A stretch of 64,000 bases of DNA from Pseudomonas khavaziana (GCF_019145205.1 NZ_JAHSTT010000013.1:1-64000); one strand, 5' to 3'; counted from the stretch's first letter, positions 16,097 through 24,768 are shown. Notes: a model not told the origin generated them from the letters alone. Made by a program: numbers and translations.

Positions 16097-16966
16097 ATGT
16101 TGCGCCGGCTCAAACTCCTGATGGTACTGTTGACCCTGAGCCTGGTGCTCGCCGGCTGCAATCGCGTGGGGCTGGCCTACCGTAATCTCGACGTGATCAT
16201 CCCCTGGACCCTCAACGACTACCTGGACATGAACGCCGGGCAAAAGAGCTGGTTCAACGACACCCTCGAGGAACACCTGGCCTGGCATTGCACCACGCAA
16301 TTGCCGGGTTACCTGGACTGGCTGGACCGCTTGCAGCAAATGGTCGACAGCAACCAAATCACTGACGCTGCGCTGCAAACCCGAACCGCCGAAGCCAAGC
16401 AGGCGATTGCCGAAATCGCGCGGGAGATCACTCCGTCCGCCGTGCATTTGCTGCAGGGTCTGGATGATCAACAGGTCAAGGACATGGGCGAGGCCCTTGC
16501 CAAGGACCTGCGCAAACGCCAAGACGAATACCTCAAGCCACCGCTGGCCCAGCAGATCAAGGAACGCGCCGAGCGCATGAGCAAGCGCCTGGACGCCTGG
16601 ATCGGCCCGCTGAGCGCCAGCCAGCAAAACCGCGTAACGGCCTGGTCTATCGCCCTGGGTGAACAGAACCACGCGTGGATCGGCAACCGCGCCCATTGGC
16701 AGGCGCAGTTTATCGAGGCCGTCGAGCACCGCCACGACGCCGACTTCCCGCAGAAGATGCAACGTTTGCTGGTGGACAGGGAGAGCCTATGGACGCCTGA
16801 ATACCGTGCTGCCTATGCCCAGACCGAAGCAGCAGCGCGCAGTCTGATCGTGGACCTGATGGCTGAGAGCACGGTGCAACAGCGGCAGAAGCTGAAGCAA
16901 AAAATCGACGGCGTACGGGGCGATTTCAAAGCGCTCAAATGCCTCAAGGCCGGCTCAAATCAATAG
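16097..16966 (+). CDS. DUF6279 family lipoprotein
   Basis: A 289-aa predicted lipoprotein. The N-terminus MLRRLKLLMVLLTLSLVLAG is followed by Cys in a lipobox (LAGC), then VGLAYRNLDVIIPWTLNDYLD. The rest is almost entirely alpha-helical and charged, with regions likely to form a helical bundle. The YRNLDVIIPW and LDWLDRLQQMV features match DUF6279 lipoproteins of pseudomonads as I recall them. No Asp follows the lipobox Cys (it is Asn), so outer-membrane sorting is expected. The function is unknown. Confidence 0.82.
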   Translation: MLRRLKLLMVLLTLSLVLAGCNRVGLAYRNLDVIIPWTLNDYLDMNAGQKSWFNDTLEEHLAWHCTTQLPGYLDWLDRLQQMVDSNQITDAALQTRTAEAKQAIAEIAREITPSAVHLLQGLDDQQVKDMGEALAKDLRKRQDEYLKPPLAQQIKERAERMSKRLDAWIGPLSASQQNRVTAWSIALGEQNHAWIGNRAHWQAQFIEAVEHRHDADFPQKMQRLLVDRESLWTPEYRAAYAQTEAAARSLIVDLMAESTVQQRQKLKQKIDGVRGDFKALKCLKAGSNQ

Positions 16967-17061
16967 GGAGCATGGGTCTACACAATTTTGGCGTGGCCCT
17001 GAACGTGCTCCGCGACGGCCTGGTGGACGACGGCGATCCAACTGATGCCGAGCGGTGCAAA

Positions 17062-17089
17062 TGTGGGAGGGGGGCTTGCTCCCGATGGC
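17062..17089 (+). repeat. Solitary class A REP element
   Basis: TGTGGGAGGGGGGCTTGCTC plus CCGATGGC occurs once here, with no inverted partner within 200 bp and one extra G in the G run. Confidence 0.7.
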
Positions 17090-17266
17090 TGACTCAGGGC
17101 CGACCAAGATCTTGGATCAGACCGAGTACATATCCATTGCTGCGGTAACGGCTGCTATGGGTTCCGCTCTTACAGCGGCTCACTTTTGAACAAACAGCGC
17201 AAAAGTAAGCAAAACGCTCTTGCCCCACCACTCGGCACCTCGCTTCGGCTCGGTGTGCCCGTAATC

Positions 17267-17360
17267 CGACATGGATTTGGGGGGCCGCCGCCACGCGCCA
17301 TCCATGGCGCAGGGCGGCTAAACCGGCATCCCTGCCGGTTTACCCCCCAAATCCATGTCG
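17267..17360. repeat. Cloverleaf-forming dispersed repeat
   Basis: An 18-bp perfect inverted repeat (outer arms 17267-17284 and 17343-17360, CGACATGGATTTGGGGGG and complement) encloses two internal hairpins. GCGCCAT/ATGGCGC lies at 17295-17310 and AACCGGCA/TGCCGGTT at 17321-17340. Folded, this is a three-way junction. It is unlike the REP classes of the window. Confidence 0.7.
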
Positions 17361-17525
17361 AATTCCGGCCAGCGTGGTTTAACGAGGCGCCTAAGATCAA
17401 AAGCAGATCAAGATCAAGAGCGGCTCGCTTCGCATCGTGGTTACTGACGGCGCTACGTCAGAGTTGTGTAGATACCCATGCAATAAAGAGGGGAGCATGG
17501 CTCCCGCCCACATTGGGTTCAGGGG

Positions 17526-17927
17526 TTATATAGCGCCACCGGCAATCGCAGCTTTAGAAGAGACTTGATCGAAGGTCGATTCATCCAGCGCGTCCTCCTG
17601 CTCGTCCATTACTTGACGGGGGTGCTCATTGCCAGGAATCGAGCTGTCGATCAACGCCAATAGCCTAGCACCCCGCTCAGTCAAGATGAAGTTTTCACCA
17701 TTGCCGCCTTCCTCTTCGGGGCGCGACTCAATAAACCCGCGCTTGAACAGCAGCGCCTCGTAGTCCGCAGCAGTCTTTTTCAGCGCATCCAGGTTGCCGG
17801 TGTCCTCGCCAGCCGTGGCTTTATCAGCGGCTTCCTGCTCGGCGTATTTACGCGGGGCAAAGCTGCCCTCGCCGTTCTGCACTTCATGCAGCAGACGTTC
17901 GATCAGATCCCAGTTGTAAGTCGTCAT
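17526..17927 (-). CDS. Hypothetical protein, possible winged-helix (DUF2513-like)
   Basis: A 133-aa protein starting MTTYNWDLIERLLHEVQNGE at an ATG with a near-perfect Shine-Dalgarno (AGGAGGAA) 7 nt upstream. The N-terminal helix, the ADYEALLFKRGFIESRP segment near residue 55-70 and NFILTERGARLLALID near 80-95 look like the recognition and wing parts of a small winged-helix protein. The pattern is reminiscent of DUF2513. The C-terminal 35 residues are acidic and probably disordered. It is divergent from a secreted-protein gene. The gene is convincing; the family is tentative. Confidence 0.7.
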   Translation of the reverse strand: MTTYNWDLIERLLHEVQNGEGSFAPRKYAEQEAADKATAGEDTGNLDALKKTAADYEALLFKRGFIESRPEEEGGNGENFILTERGARLLALIDSSIPGNEHPRQVMDEQEDALDESTFDQVSSKAAIAGGAI

Positions 17928-18081
17928 CCTGATTCCTCCTGCAGGCCGATGGAAAATTAGCCCGTCACAGGTAGTGACACGTGCGGGCACTGGCCGTTCA
18001 ACAGGATAGACGGGCGTCATTTCTCTGAACTTTCCAGACGTTCGCCGCCTCAACTGCCTATACCGCCAAGGAGGTCCGACC

Positions 18082-18357
18082 ATGAAAACCCTTAGAAACC
18101 TCGCCATCGCCGCTACCTTGCTTACCGCCCTGCCCGCCTGGGCTTGTACGCTCGACGAAGCCACGGCCAAGCGCGAAGAGCTGGCCAAGGAAGTGACCAA
18201 GCTCACCGAGCAGAACCCAACCAAGGCCAAGGAGATGAATGACGAGTTGCAGAAAAAGGATCTGGATACTGAGAGCGCGGAATTTCCCGACAAGTGCCAG
18301 TTGATTGATGCCCGGCTCAAGGAACTGAAAGAAGCTGCGGCCAAGGCCAAAAACTGA
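18082..18357 (+). CDS. Small secreted helical protein of unknown function
   Basis: A 91-aa protein with a Sec signal peptide (MKTLRNLAIAATLLTALPAW, cleavage after AWA). It is followed by a mature Lys/Glu-rich helical segment with two Cys (CTLDEA and DKCQLIDARL) that may form a disulfide in the periplasm. The start is supported by AAGGAGG just upstream. A bidirectional terminator follows immediately, shared with the convergent helicase gene. No family is recognised. Confidence 0.75.
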   Translation: MKTLRNLAIAATLLTALPAWACTLDEATAKREELAKEVTKLTEQNPTKAKEMNDELQKKDLDTESAEFPDKCQLIDARLKELKEAAAKAKN

Positions 18358-18360
18358 GCA

Positions 18361-18391
18361 TAAAAAAACCGGACATCGTCCGGTTTTTTAT
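18361..18391. terminator. Bidirectional rho-independent terminator
   Basis: AACCGGAC-ATC-GTCCGGTT forms an 8-bp stem with a 3-nt loop, with an A run on one side and a T run on the other. It therefore serves both the 91-aa gene (plus) and the DEAD-box gene (minus), which converge here. Confidence 0.92.
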
Positions 18392-18401
18392 GCCCATCTG
18401 C

Positions 18402-19748
18402 TTATTCGGCAGCCGGCGCTTCAGGCTTGCGGCGCTTGAGCGGCGCCATGCCGTCCTTGCTGACCAGCGACAGGTTGTCGGTCTTCGGCCGGTTGGCGAT
18501 CTTGCGCTTGGTCGGCGACTTGGCGCTGGCCTTTTTCTTGTCACCCTTGGCGTCGGTCTTTTTCTTCTTCACGCCAACCGCCTTGCCCGACGCCTTGACC
18601 TTCTTCGGCCCGGTGTAGGTGCCTTTGACTTCCTTGATGGTGCGACGCTCGAACGACTGCTTGAGGTAGCGCTCGATGCTCGACATCAGGTTCCAGTCGC
18701 CGTGGCAGATCAGCGAGATGGCCAGGCCATCGTTGCCGGCACGCCCGGTACGGCCAATACGGTGTACGTATTCGTCACCGCTGCGGGGCATGTCAAAGTT
18801 GATCACCATGTCCAGGCCGTCCACGTCCAGGCCGCGGGCGGCGACGTCGGTGGCGACCAGGATCTTCACGCCGCCAGCCTTGAGGCGGTCGATGGCCAGC
18901 TTGCGGTCCTTCTGGTCTTTCTCGCCGTGCAGCACGAACGCCTTGTAGTCCTGCGCCACCAGGCGACCGTAGATGCGGTCAGCCGCGGCCCGGGTGTTGG
19001 TAAACACGATGGCCTTCTGATAGGTCTCGTTAGCCAACAGCCAGTTGAGGATCTGCTCTTTGTGCACGTTGTGGTCGGCGGTGACGATCTGCTGGCGCGT
19101 GGTCGCGTTGAGATCGCTGACGTTGTTGACCTGCAGGTGCTCGGGGTTGTTCAGGACCTTGGCGACCATGTCGCGCAGGGTCGAACCGCCAGTAGTGGCG
19201 GAGAACAGCATGGTCTGCTGGCGATTGACGCACTCGGCCACCAGGCGCTGCACGTCATCGGCGAAGCCCATGTCGAGCATGCGGTCGGCTTCGTCGAGCA
19301 CCAGCACCTCGACTTCCTTGAGATCAAGGTTGCCGGCATTGAGTTGCTCGATCATGCGCCCCGGGGTGCCGATCAGGATGTCCGGCACCTTGCGCAGCAT
19401 GGCGGCCTGGACCTTGAAGTCTTCGCCGCCGGTGATCAGGCCGGACTTGATGAAGGTGAACTGCGAAAAGCGCTCCACTTCCTTCAAGGTCTGCTGGGCC
19501 AACTCGCGGGTCGGCAGCAGGATCAAGGTCTTGATGCTCACACGGACTTTGGCCGGGCCGATCAGGCGGTGCAGGATCGGCAAGACAAAAGCAGCAGTCT
19601 TGCCGCTGCCGGTTTGAGCCGTCACCCGCAGGTCACGCCCCTGGAGCGCGAGCGGGATGGCCGCTGCTTGCACAGGCGTAGGCTCGACAAATTTAAGCTC
19701 GGCCACGGCTTTGAGCAGGCGTTCGTGCAGGGCGAATTGGGAAAACAC
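18402..19748 (-). CDS. DEAD-box ATP-dependent RNA helicase
   Basis: A 448-aa RNA helicase with the conserved motifs in order: Q-motif region (FVEPTPVQAAAIP), motif I AQTGSGKTAAF, PTRELAQQ, TPGRM, motif II DEAD (VLDEADRMLDMGF), motif III SAT, FTNTRAAAD, ARGLDVDGLD and motif VI HRIGRTGRAG. The C-terminal 80 residues are a Lys-rich, presumably RNA-binding tail (KKKKTDAKGDKKKASAK). I prefer the GTG at 19748 giving VFSQFALHERL, because GAGGTAG lies about 8 nt upstream; a TTG eight codons earlier is possible. It is likely to act in ribosome assembly or RNA decay, like SrmB/RhlE. Confidence 0.92.
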   Translation of the reverse strand: MFSQFALHERLLKAVAELKFVEPTPVQAAAIPLALQGRDLRVTAQTGSGKTAAFVLPILHRLIGPAKVRVSIKTLILLPTRELAQQTLKEVERFSQFTFIKSGLITGGEDFKVQAAMLRKVPDILIGTPGRMIEQLNAGNLDLKEVEVLVLDEADRMLDMGFADDVQRLVAECVNRQQTMLFSATTGGSTLRDMVAKVLNNPEHLQVNNVSDLNATTRQQIVTADHNVHKEQILNWLLANETYQKAIVFTNTRAAADRIYGRLVAQDYKAFVLHGEKDQKDRKLAIDRLKAGGVKILVATDVAARGLDVDGLDMVINFDMPRSGDEYVHRIGRTGRAGNDGLAISLICHGDWNLMSSIERYLKQSFERRTIKEVKGTYTGPKKVKASGKAVGVKKKKTDAKGDKKKASAKSPTKRKIANRPKTDNLSLVSKDGMAPLKRRKPEAPAAE

Positions 19749-19943
19749 GGGTGCTACCTCGAAGAAATACAAAATATCAGCGGCATAGGTTACCGGTTTC
19801 GCGCGTCCAAACCGAGTTTCTTTACGCGAACAGGGCTAATCAGCTGCTTTTTTGTCAGCGTATTTGTCTACAGCGTCAACTTTGTTGCGCTTAAATGCTC
19901 TAATCCCCCCTCGTCTTGCCTTACAGAAGAATCGGTTTCATTC

Positions 19944-21236
19944 ATGGATATCAAACAGCTCTGGCTCAACGCCCAGGACCTCTGGGGCACCCTCGATGAA
20001 CATCCGCTGCTGCACGCCGGCCTCGGCTTGCTGGTGTTGCTGGTGGTGGCCCTGCTGCTCGGACGGGTAGCGCGCTACCTGATCATCCACGCCATCAAGT
20101 TGCTTGGCCGGCAACCGGCCCTGCACTGGCTCAACGACCTGCAGCACAACAAGGTCTTCCATCGCCTGGCACAAATGACGCCGTCCCTGGTGATCCAGTT
20201 CGGCCTTTACCTGGTGCCGGGCCTGAGCAAGACCGCCATCCTGTTTATCGGCAATGTGGCCCTGGCGATCAGCATTCTGTTCCTGGTCCTGGCCATGAGC
20301 GCACTGCTCAATGCCCTGCTGGACATCTACGCACGCACCGAACACGCACGCACCCGCTCGATCAAGGGCTATGTGCAATTGGCGAAGATGGTGTTGTTCA
20401 TATTTGGCGCAATTATCATTGTCGCGACGCTGATCGACCGATCGCCGCTGCTGTTGCTGTCGGGTCTGGGTGCCATGTCAGCCGTAATCCTGTTGGTGTA
20501 CAAGGACACCCTGCTGTCATTCGTCGCCAGCGTGCAGCTGACCAGCAACGATATGCTGCGGGTCGGCGACTGGATCGAAATGCCCCAGGTGGGCGCCGAC
20601 GGTGATGTGGTGGATATCACCCTGCATACGGTCAAGGTGCAGAACTTCGACAAGACCATTGTCTCCATCCCCACTTGGCGCCTGATGTCCGAGTCGTTCA
20701 AGAACTGGCGCGGCATGCAGGCTTCCGGTGGGCGGCGCATCAAGCGCAGCCTGTATATCGACGCCAGCGGCGTACGTTTTTTGCGCGATGACGAAGAAGT
20801 GCGCATGACCCAGGTGCACCTGCTCACCGGCTATATCGGGCGCAAGCAGGCCGAACTCAAGGCCTGGAACGAAGCCCAGGGCCAAAGCGCGCAGCTCTCG
20901 GCCAACCGCCGGCGAATGACCAACCTCGGCACGTTCCGCGCCTATGCCCTGGCCTACCTGCAAAGCCACCCGGACATCCAGCCGAACATGACCTGCATGG
21001 TGCGCCAGATGCAAACCACCGCCCAAGGCGTGCCGCTGGAGATCTACTGCTTTACCCGCACCACCGCGTGGGGCGATTACGAGCGGATCCAGGGGGATAT
21101 CTTTGATTATCTGCTGGCGGTGTTGCCGGAGTTCGGGTTGAGCCTGTATCAGCAACCGAGCGGCAACGACCTGCGCGCCGGCGTATTGCCTGCGTTGGCC
21201 GGGGCCACCCAGGTGTCCAACGTCGAAACGGCGTGA
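19944..21236 (+). CDS. Mechanosensitive ion channel of the YbdG/MscM type
   Basis: A 430-aa membrane protein with four to five N-terminal transmembrane helices and an MscS core. The pore-lining and beta-domain region includes LLLSGLGAMSAVILLVYKDT, VASVQLTSNDMLRVGDWIEM, VDITLHTVKVQNFDKTIVSI (each 20 residues or fewer) and IPTWRLMSESFKNW. That last insert and the long C-terminal domain resemble E. coli YbdG (415 aa), a miniconductance channel that limits osmotic-shock damage. The start ATG MDIKQLWL is the first sensible one. A much longer in-frame reading upstream is antisense to the helicase and is not credible. Confidence 0.9.
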   Translation: MDIKQLWLNAQDLWGTLDEHPLLHAGLGLLVLLVVALLLGRVARYLIIHAIKLLGRQPALHWLNDLQHNKVFHRLAQMTPSLVIQFGLYLVPGLSKTAILFIGNVALAISILFLVLAMSALLNALLDIYARTEHARTRSIKGYVQLAKMVLFIFGAIIIVATLIDRSPLLLLSGLGAMSAVILLVYKDTLLSFVASVQLTSNDMLRVGDWIEMPQVGADGDVVDITLHTVKVQNFDKTIVSIPTWRLMSESFKNWRGMQASGGRRIKRSLYIDASGVRFLRDDEEVRMTQVHLLTGYIGRKQAELKAWNEAQGQSAQLSANRRRMTNLGTFRAYALAYLQSHPDIQPNMTCMVRQMQTTAQGVPLEIYCFTRTTAWGDYERIQGDIFDYLLAVLPEFGLSLYQQPSGNDLRAGVLPALAGATQVSNVETA

Positions 21237-21252
21237 TGTGACCCGAACGGGA

Positions 21253-21819
21253 TTACGGCAGTGATGCCGTAATCTCCTTGCGACACACCTCAAGCACTTC
21301 ATCGGCCAGGGCGGAATCATCCGGGCACGCCCGCGACAACACAATGGCGCCGATGGCGTGGGCCATCCGGTTGAGCATTTTCGCGCGCCCGTCTTCCTGT
21401 GATTCGTCCTGCGCCGCGTTGTACTTTGCCTCCAGGGCTTGCAGCGTGTTTTCCAACCCGTTGGCGAAGGTCTGCTTGAGCGTGTCCGATTGACGCGCAG
21501 CGTCTGCACACAACGCCGCTAATGTGCATCCGCCGCCGGGATGATCGCGGTGCTGCCTGGACAGGTACACCTCGAAAAACTCCCCCGCCTCCATCCCCGC
21601 GCTGCTCGCGAGCGACTGCGCCAGGCTATTGGCGGCCGCTTCCGCCATCAAATCCGCCTTGGAGCCGAAGTGCTTGTAAAAGCCGCCCTGGGTAAAACCG
21701 GCGGCAGCCATCAATTCGGCCACACCTACCCCATCGAAACCGCGTTCACGAAACAGCTCGGAAGCCGTCGCGACGATATGCGCTCGATTGCTCTGTGATT
21801 GCGTCTTGGTGATCTTCAT
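21253..21819 (-). CDS. TetR/AcrR family transcriptional regulator
   Basis: A 188-aa TetR regulator. The N-terminal helix-turn-helix reads RAHIVATASELFRERGFDGV, then AELMAAAGFTQGGFYKHFGS, with the typical GGFYKHF recognition motif. The C-terminal ligand-binding domain contains HPGGGCTLAALCADAARQ, typical of the TetR proteins that control oxidoreductase genes. The start at MKITKTQSQ is preceded by GAGGGC; a start 20 codons upstream would read through the operator. It is divergent from an SDR gene and very probably represses it and itself through the palindrome at 21859. Confidence 0.9.
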   Translation of the reverse strand: MKITKTQSQSNRAHIVATASELFRERGFDGVGVAELMAAAGFTQGGFYKHFGSKADLMAEAAANSLAQSLASSAGMEAGEFFEVYLSRQHRDHPGGGCTLAALCADAARQSDTLKQTFANGLENTLQALEAKYNAAQDESQEDGRAKMLNRMAHAIGAIVLSRACPDDSALADEVLEVCRKEITASLP

Positions 21820-21858
21820 TTTTTGCCCTCCTGCTGCCTTGCAATATAGGCATCTTAC

Positions 21859-21914
21859 TATGATGTTGATCGTAATCAAAACCGTTGACAGTTTTGATTA
21901 TGATCGACATCATA
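21859..21914. promoter_or_regulatory. Long palindromic operator between the TetR and SDR genes
   Basis: Two 24-bp arms (21859-21882 and 21891-21914) match as inverted repeats at 22 of 24 positions around an 8-bp spacer (CGTTGACA). Each arm also contains TGATGTTGATCRTAATCA-like internal symmetry, which would allow two TetR dimers to bind. It covers the likely promoters of both divergent genes. Confidence 0.75.
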
Positions 21915-21945
21915 AAGCCTCATCGCATCCACAGAGCATCACACC

Positions 21946-22734
21946 ATGAGCACTTCCACTACCGTTCTCATCACTGGCGCTTCGACCGGCATTGGCGCCG
22001 CCTACGCCGAGCGCTTTGCCCAGCGCGGTCACAACCTTATATTGGTCGCCCGTGACATCCAGCGCCTGGAAGCGCTCGCCGCCCGCCTGCGCCAACAGCA
22101 CGCCATCACCGTTGATATCCTTCCCGCCGACCTGACTCAAAACGCTGACCTGGCAGCGGTTGAAGCGCGCCTGCGCGAGGACGCCAGCATTGGCACGCTG
22201 GTGAATAATGCCGGGGCCGCGCAGTCCGGCAGCTTTATTGAACAGTCCAGCGACAGCGTCGCTCAGTTGGTTGCGCTCAACACCACGGCGCTGGTGCGAC
22301 TTGCCAGCGCCATTGCCCCGCGCCTGGCGGCAGCAGGTGACGGCGCTATCATCAACATAGGCTCGGTGGTGGGCCTGGCGCCGGAGTTCGGCATGACGGT
22401 GTATGGCGCCACCAAGGCGTTCGTGCTGTTCCTGTCCCAGGGGATGAGCCTTGAGCTGGCTTCCAAAGGTGTCTATGTGCAGGCCGTGCTGCCGGCGGCC
22501 ACGCGTACCGAGATCTGGGAGCGGGCTGGCATTGACATCAATACCCTCACGGACGTGATGGAAGTGGGTGACCTGGTTGATGCGGCGTTGATCGGCTTTG
22601 ACCGGCGCGAGCCCGTGACTATCCCGCCGTTGCAGGACGGCGCACGCTGGGATGCCTTGCAGGCAGCGCGACAAGGCTTGCTGGCGCAGATCAAGCAGTC
22701 CGAGGTAGCCGAACGCTACCTGGTCAAAGCCTGA
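21946..22734 (+). CDS. SDR family oxidoreductase
   Basis: A 262-aa short-chain dehydrogenase/reductase. It has the N-terminal nucleotide-binding motif LITGASTGIGAAYAERFA (TGxxxGIG), the NNAGAA motif near residue 88, a catalytic Ser in INIGSVVGLAPE and YGATKAF (YxxxK) near residue 150. Classical SDR length. Its substrate is not evident. It is divergently transcribed from the TetR gene across a long operator and followed 79 bp later by a quinone-oxidoreductase-like gene, suggesting a stress- or xenobiotic-induced reductase cluster. Confidence 0.9.
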   Translation: MSTSTTVLITGASTGIGAAYAERFAQRGHNLILVARDIQRLEALAARLRQQHAITVDILPADLTQNADLAAVEARLREDASIGTLVNNAGAAQSGSFIEQSSDSVAQLVALNTTALVRLASAIAPRLAAAGDGAIINIGSVVGLAPEFGMTVYGATKAFVLFLSQGMSLELASKGVYVQAVLPAATRTEIWERAGIDINTLTDVMEVGDLVDAALIGFDRREPVTIPPLQDGARWDALQAARQGLLAQIKQSEVAERYLVKA

Positions 22735-22813
22735 TCAACCCTTTTGCAGGCGTGCTGTGCTACTGCGATGCATAGGCGCCTGCCCTTCCCGTCCAAGCCA
22801 TGAGCGTTGAACC

Positions 22814-23845
22814 ATGAAGGCATTTTCAATCGAGCGTTACGGCAAGCACACAGGCCGCCTCACCGAAGCCCCGGCACCGGCGGTGGGTGAACATGACGTG
22901 CTGGTTCAAGTGCATGCCAGCAGCGTCAATATGCTGGATGCAAAAATCGCCAAAGGCGAATTCAAACTGATCCTGCCGTATGCGTTGCCGTTGACCCTGG
23001 GCAATGACTTGGCCGGTGTGGTGCTCAGCGTGGGGTCGGCGGTACGACGCTTCAAGCCGGGTGACGAAGTCTATGCTCGCCCTCCCCAGCAGCGCATCGG
23101 CACGTTCGCTGAGCTGATTGCGGTACGCGAAGACGCAGTGGCACGCAAACCTGCAAACCTCACGATGGAGCAAGCCGCCTCTCTGCCCCTGGTCGCGCTG
23201 ACGGCGTGGCAGGTGTTGGTTGAAACGGCGAGGCTGAAAAAAGGCCAGAAGATCTTCATTCACGCCGGCTCCGGTGGTGTCGGCAGTATCGTCATCCAGC
23301 TCGCCAGGCATTTGGGCGCTTTTGTCGCCACGACCACCAGTACCGCCAACGTCGAGTGGGTCAAGGCGCTGGGCGCGGATGTAGTGATTGACTACAAGCA
23401 GCAAGACTTCGAAACCGTGCTCAGAGACTACGACGTGGTCTTGAGCAGCCTCGGCCCGGATGCGCTGGCAAAGTCACTCGACATTCTCAAGCCGGGCGGC
23501 CAGCTCATCTCCATCTCAGGGCCACCGACGCCGGCATTCGCTCGCGAGCAAAACCTGTCGTGGGGATTGGGCTTGGTCATGGGTGTCTTGAGCAGCGGCA
23601 TTCGCCGCAAAGCGCGCAGAAAAAACGTCCGTTATGACTTCGTCTTCATGCGCGACAGCGGCGCCCAACTGGATGAACTCACCGTGCTGGTTGAATCCGG
23701 CATTATCAAGCCGGTGATCGACCGTATCTTCCCTTTCGAGTCGACGGCCGAGGCCTTGAGTTATGTCGAACAAGGCCGGACAAAAGGTAAAGTCTTGATC
23801 ACGATAAAGGAGACGATACCGCCTGACGCACACCCAGCCGGCTGA
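22814..23845 (+). CDS. NAD(P)-dependent MDR family alcohol dehydrogenase/quinone oxidoreductase
   Basis: A 343-aa medium-chain reductase of the zinc-independent, quinone-oxidoreductase-like type. The GroES-like N-terminal half contains VLVQVHASSVNMLDAKIA and LGNDLAGVV. The Rossmann domain has IHAGSGGVGSIVIQLARHLG (GxGGVG, NADPH binding) and VIDYKQQDFE. There are no zinc-ligand cysteines. It probably reduces an enone or quinone. It lies downstream of the SDR gene in the same orientation. The 3' end overlaps the convergent DMT gene by 47 bp. Confidence 0.9.
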   Translation: MKAFSIERYGKHTGRLTEAPAPAVGEHDVLVQVHASSVNMLDAKIAKGEFKLILPYALPLTLGNDLAGVVLSVGSAVRRFKPGDEVYARPPQQRIGTFAELIAVREDAVARKPANLTMEQAASLPLVALTAWQVLVETARLKKGQKIFIHAGSGGVGSIVIQLARHLGAFVATTTSTANVEWVKALGADVVIDYKQQDFETVLRDYDVVLSSLGPDALAKSLDILKPGGQLISISGPPTPAFAREQNLSWGLGLVMGVLSSGIRRKARRKNVRYDFVFMRDSGAQLDELTVLVESGIIKPVIDRIFPFESTAEALSYVEQGRTKGKVLITIKETIPPDAHPAG

Positions 23846-24671
23846 TCCACACCGCCGCCAGAATCACCAGGCCGCCCAAGGCCAAACGCCCCAGCGGCTC
23901 GTGCTGGTTCCAGATCAGCAGGTTCAGCAGCAGCCCCACCGGCACATGCAGGTTGTTCATCACCGCCAGGGTGCCGCCATTGACCAGGCAGGCGCCCTTG
24001 TTCCACCAGTACATGCCCAGCGCGGTGCTGACCACTCCCAGGAACACCAGCACGCCCCACTGCAGCGGCGCTTGCGGCAGGAAATCAGCCTTGCCGAACA
24101 GCAGGAATGCGGGCAACACCACCAGCAGGGCGCCCAGGTAGAAATAACCGAAACGCCGGAAATGCGGTTGGTCACTCGGATAACGCGCCACCAGGTGCTT
24201 GTACATGACTTGCCCGGCCGCGTAGGTGAAGTTGGCCAGTTGCAGCAGCAAGAACCCCATCAGGAAGTGTGGAGTGATCTGATCAAAACGAATCACTGCC
24301 GCACCGCTCACCGCCACCAAGGCTGCGACCAGCGCCCAAGGGTTGAAACGGCGATTAAGCGCGTCTTCGATCAGAGTCACGTGCAACGGCGTGAGGATGG
24401 TGAACAGCAGCACTTCCGGCACCGTCAGCACGCGAAAGCTCAGGTACAGGCACACATAGGTCACACCGAACTGCAATGCACCGATCACCAGCATGCCGCG
24501 CATGAACGCCGGCTCCACCGAGCGCCAGCGGGTCAGCGGGATAAAGATCAGCCCCGCCAGCACCACCCGCACCAGCACCGCAAAGTAGCTGTCGACGTGA
24601 CCGGCGAGGTATTCGCCGATCAAACTGAAGGAAAATGCCTGAATCAGGGTGACAACCAGTAGATAGCCCAT
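23799..24671 (-). CDS. EamA-family (DMT) permease
   Basis: A 290-aa protein with ten hydrophobic helices in the two five-helix EamA repeats of the drug/metabolite transporter superfamily. The first repeat includes YFAVLVRVVLAGLIFIPLTR and LLFTILTPLHVTLIED; the second includes LGVVSTALGMYWWNKGACLV and NNLHVPVGLLLNLLIW. It resembles the carboxylate/amino-acid/amine branch. The gene overlaps the convergent MDR gene at the 3' ends. The substrate is unknown. Confidence 0.87.
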   Translation of the reverse strand: MGYLLVVTLIQAFSFSLIGEYLAGHVDSYFAVLVRVVLAGLIFIPLTRWRSVEPAFMRGMLVIGALQFGVTYVCLYLSFRVLTVPEVLLFTILTPLHVTLIEDALNRRFNPWALVAALVAVSGAAVIRFDQITPHFLMGFLLLQLANFTYAAGQVMYKHLVARYPSDQPHFRRFGYFYLGALLVVLPAFLLFGKADFLPQAPLQWGVLVFLGVVSTALGMYWWNKGACLVNGGTLAVMNNLHVPVGLLLNLLIWNQHEPLGRLALGGLVILAAVWISRLGVRQAVSSPLS

Positions 24672-24733
24672 GCGCGCCTCATTTCGAATGGTCGCGACAT
24701 TAAAGCTTTTCGTGGTTTGAAGAAACTCGGCGC

Positions 24734-24768
24734 AAAAAAAACCCGACCTCGCTGAAGCGGCAGTCGGG
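24734..24768 (-). terminator. Rho-independent terminator downstream of azoR
   Basis: On the minus strand CCCGAC and GTCGGG form a 6-bp stem with a 15-nt loop followed by eight T residues. It lies about 107 bp past the azoR stop and 63 bp before the DMT gene start, so it insulates the two genes. Confidence 0.75.

Larger units (their letters stand above)
16967..17525. other. Gene-free region carrying dispersed repeats
   Basis: About 560 bp without a credible gene. It holds a lone class A REP at 17062 and a repeat block from about 17195 to 17400 that includes the cloverleaf at 17267. Short open frames here, for example one reading KQNALAPPLGTSLRLG, are recurrent artefacts of this dispersed repeat in Pseudomonas genomes as I remember them. 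Confidence 0.6.

Noticed and set aside
17186..17533. A 115-codon plus-strand frame
   Set aside because: It runs across the dispersed repeat with the cloverleaf and ends inside the 17526 gene. It has no start signal and looks like a recurrent artefact.
18390..19943. A long plus-strand open frame running into the mechanosensitive channel gene
   Set aside because: It is antisense to the DEAD-box helicase gene and reads as low-complexity His/Gln/Val/Asp-rich shadow. The channel has a proper start at 19944.
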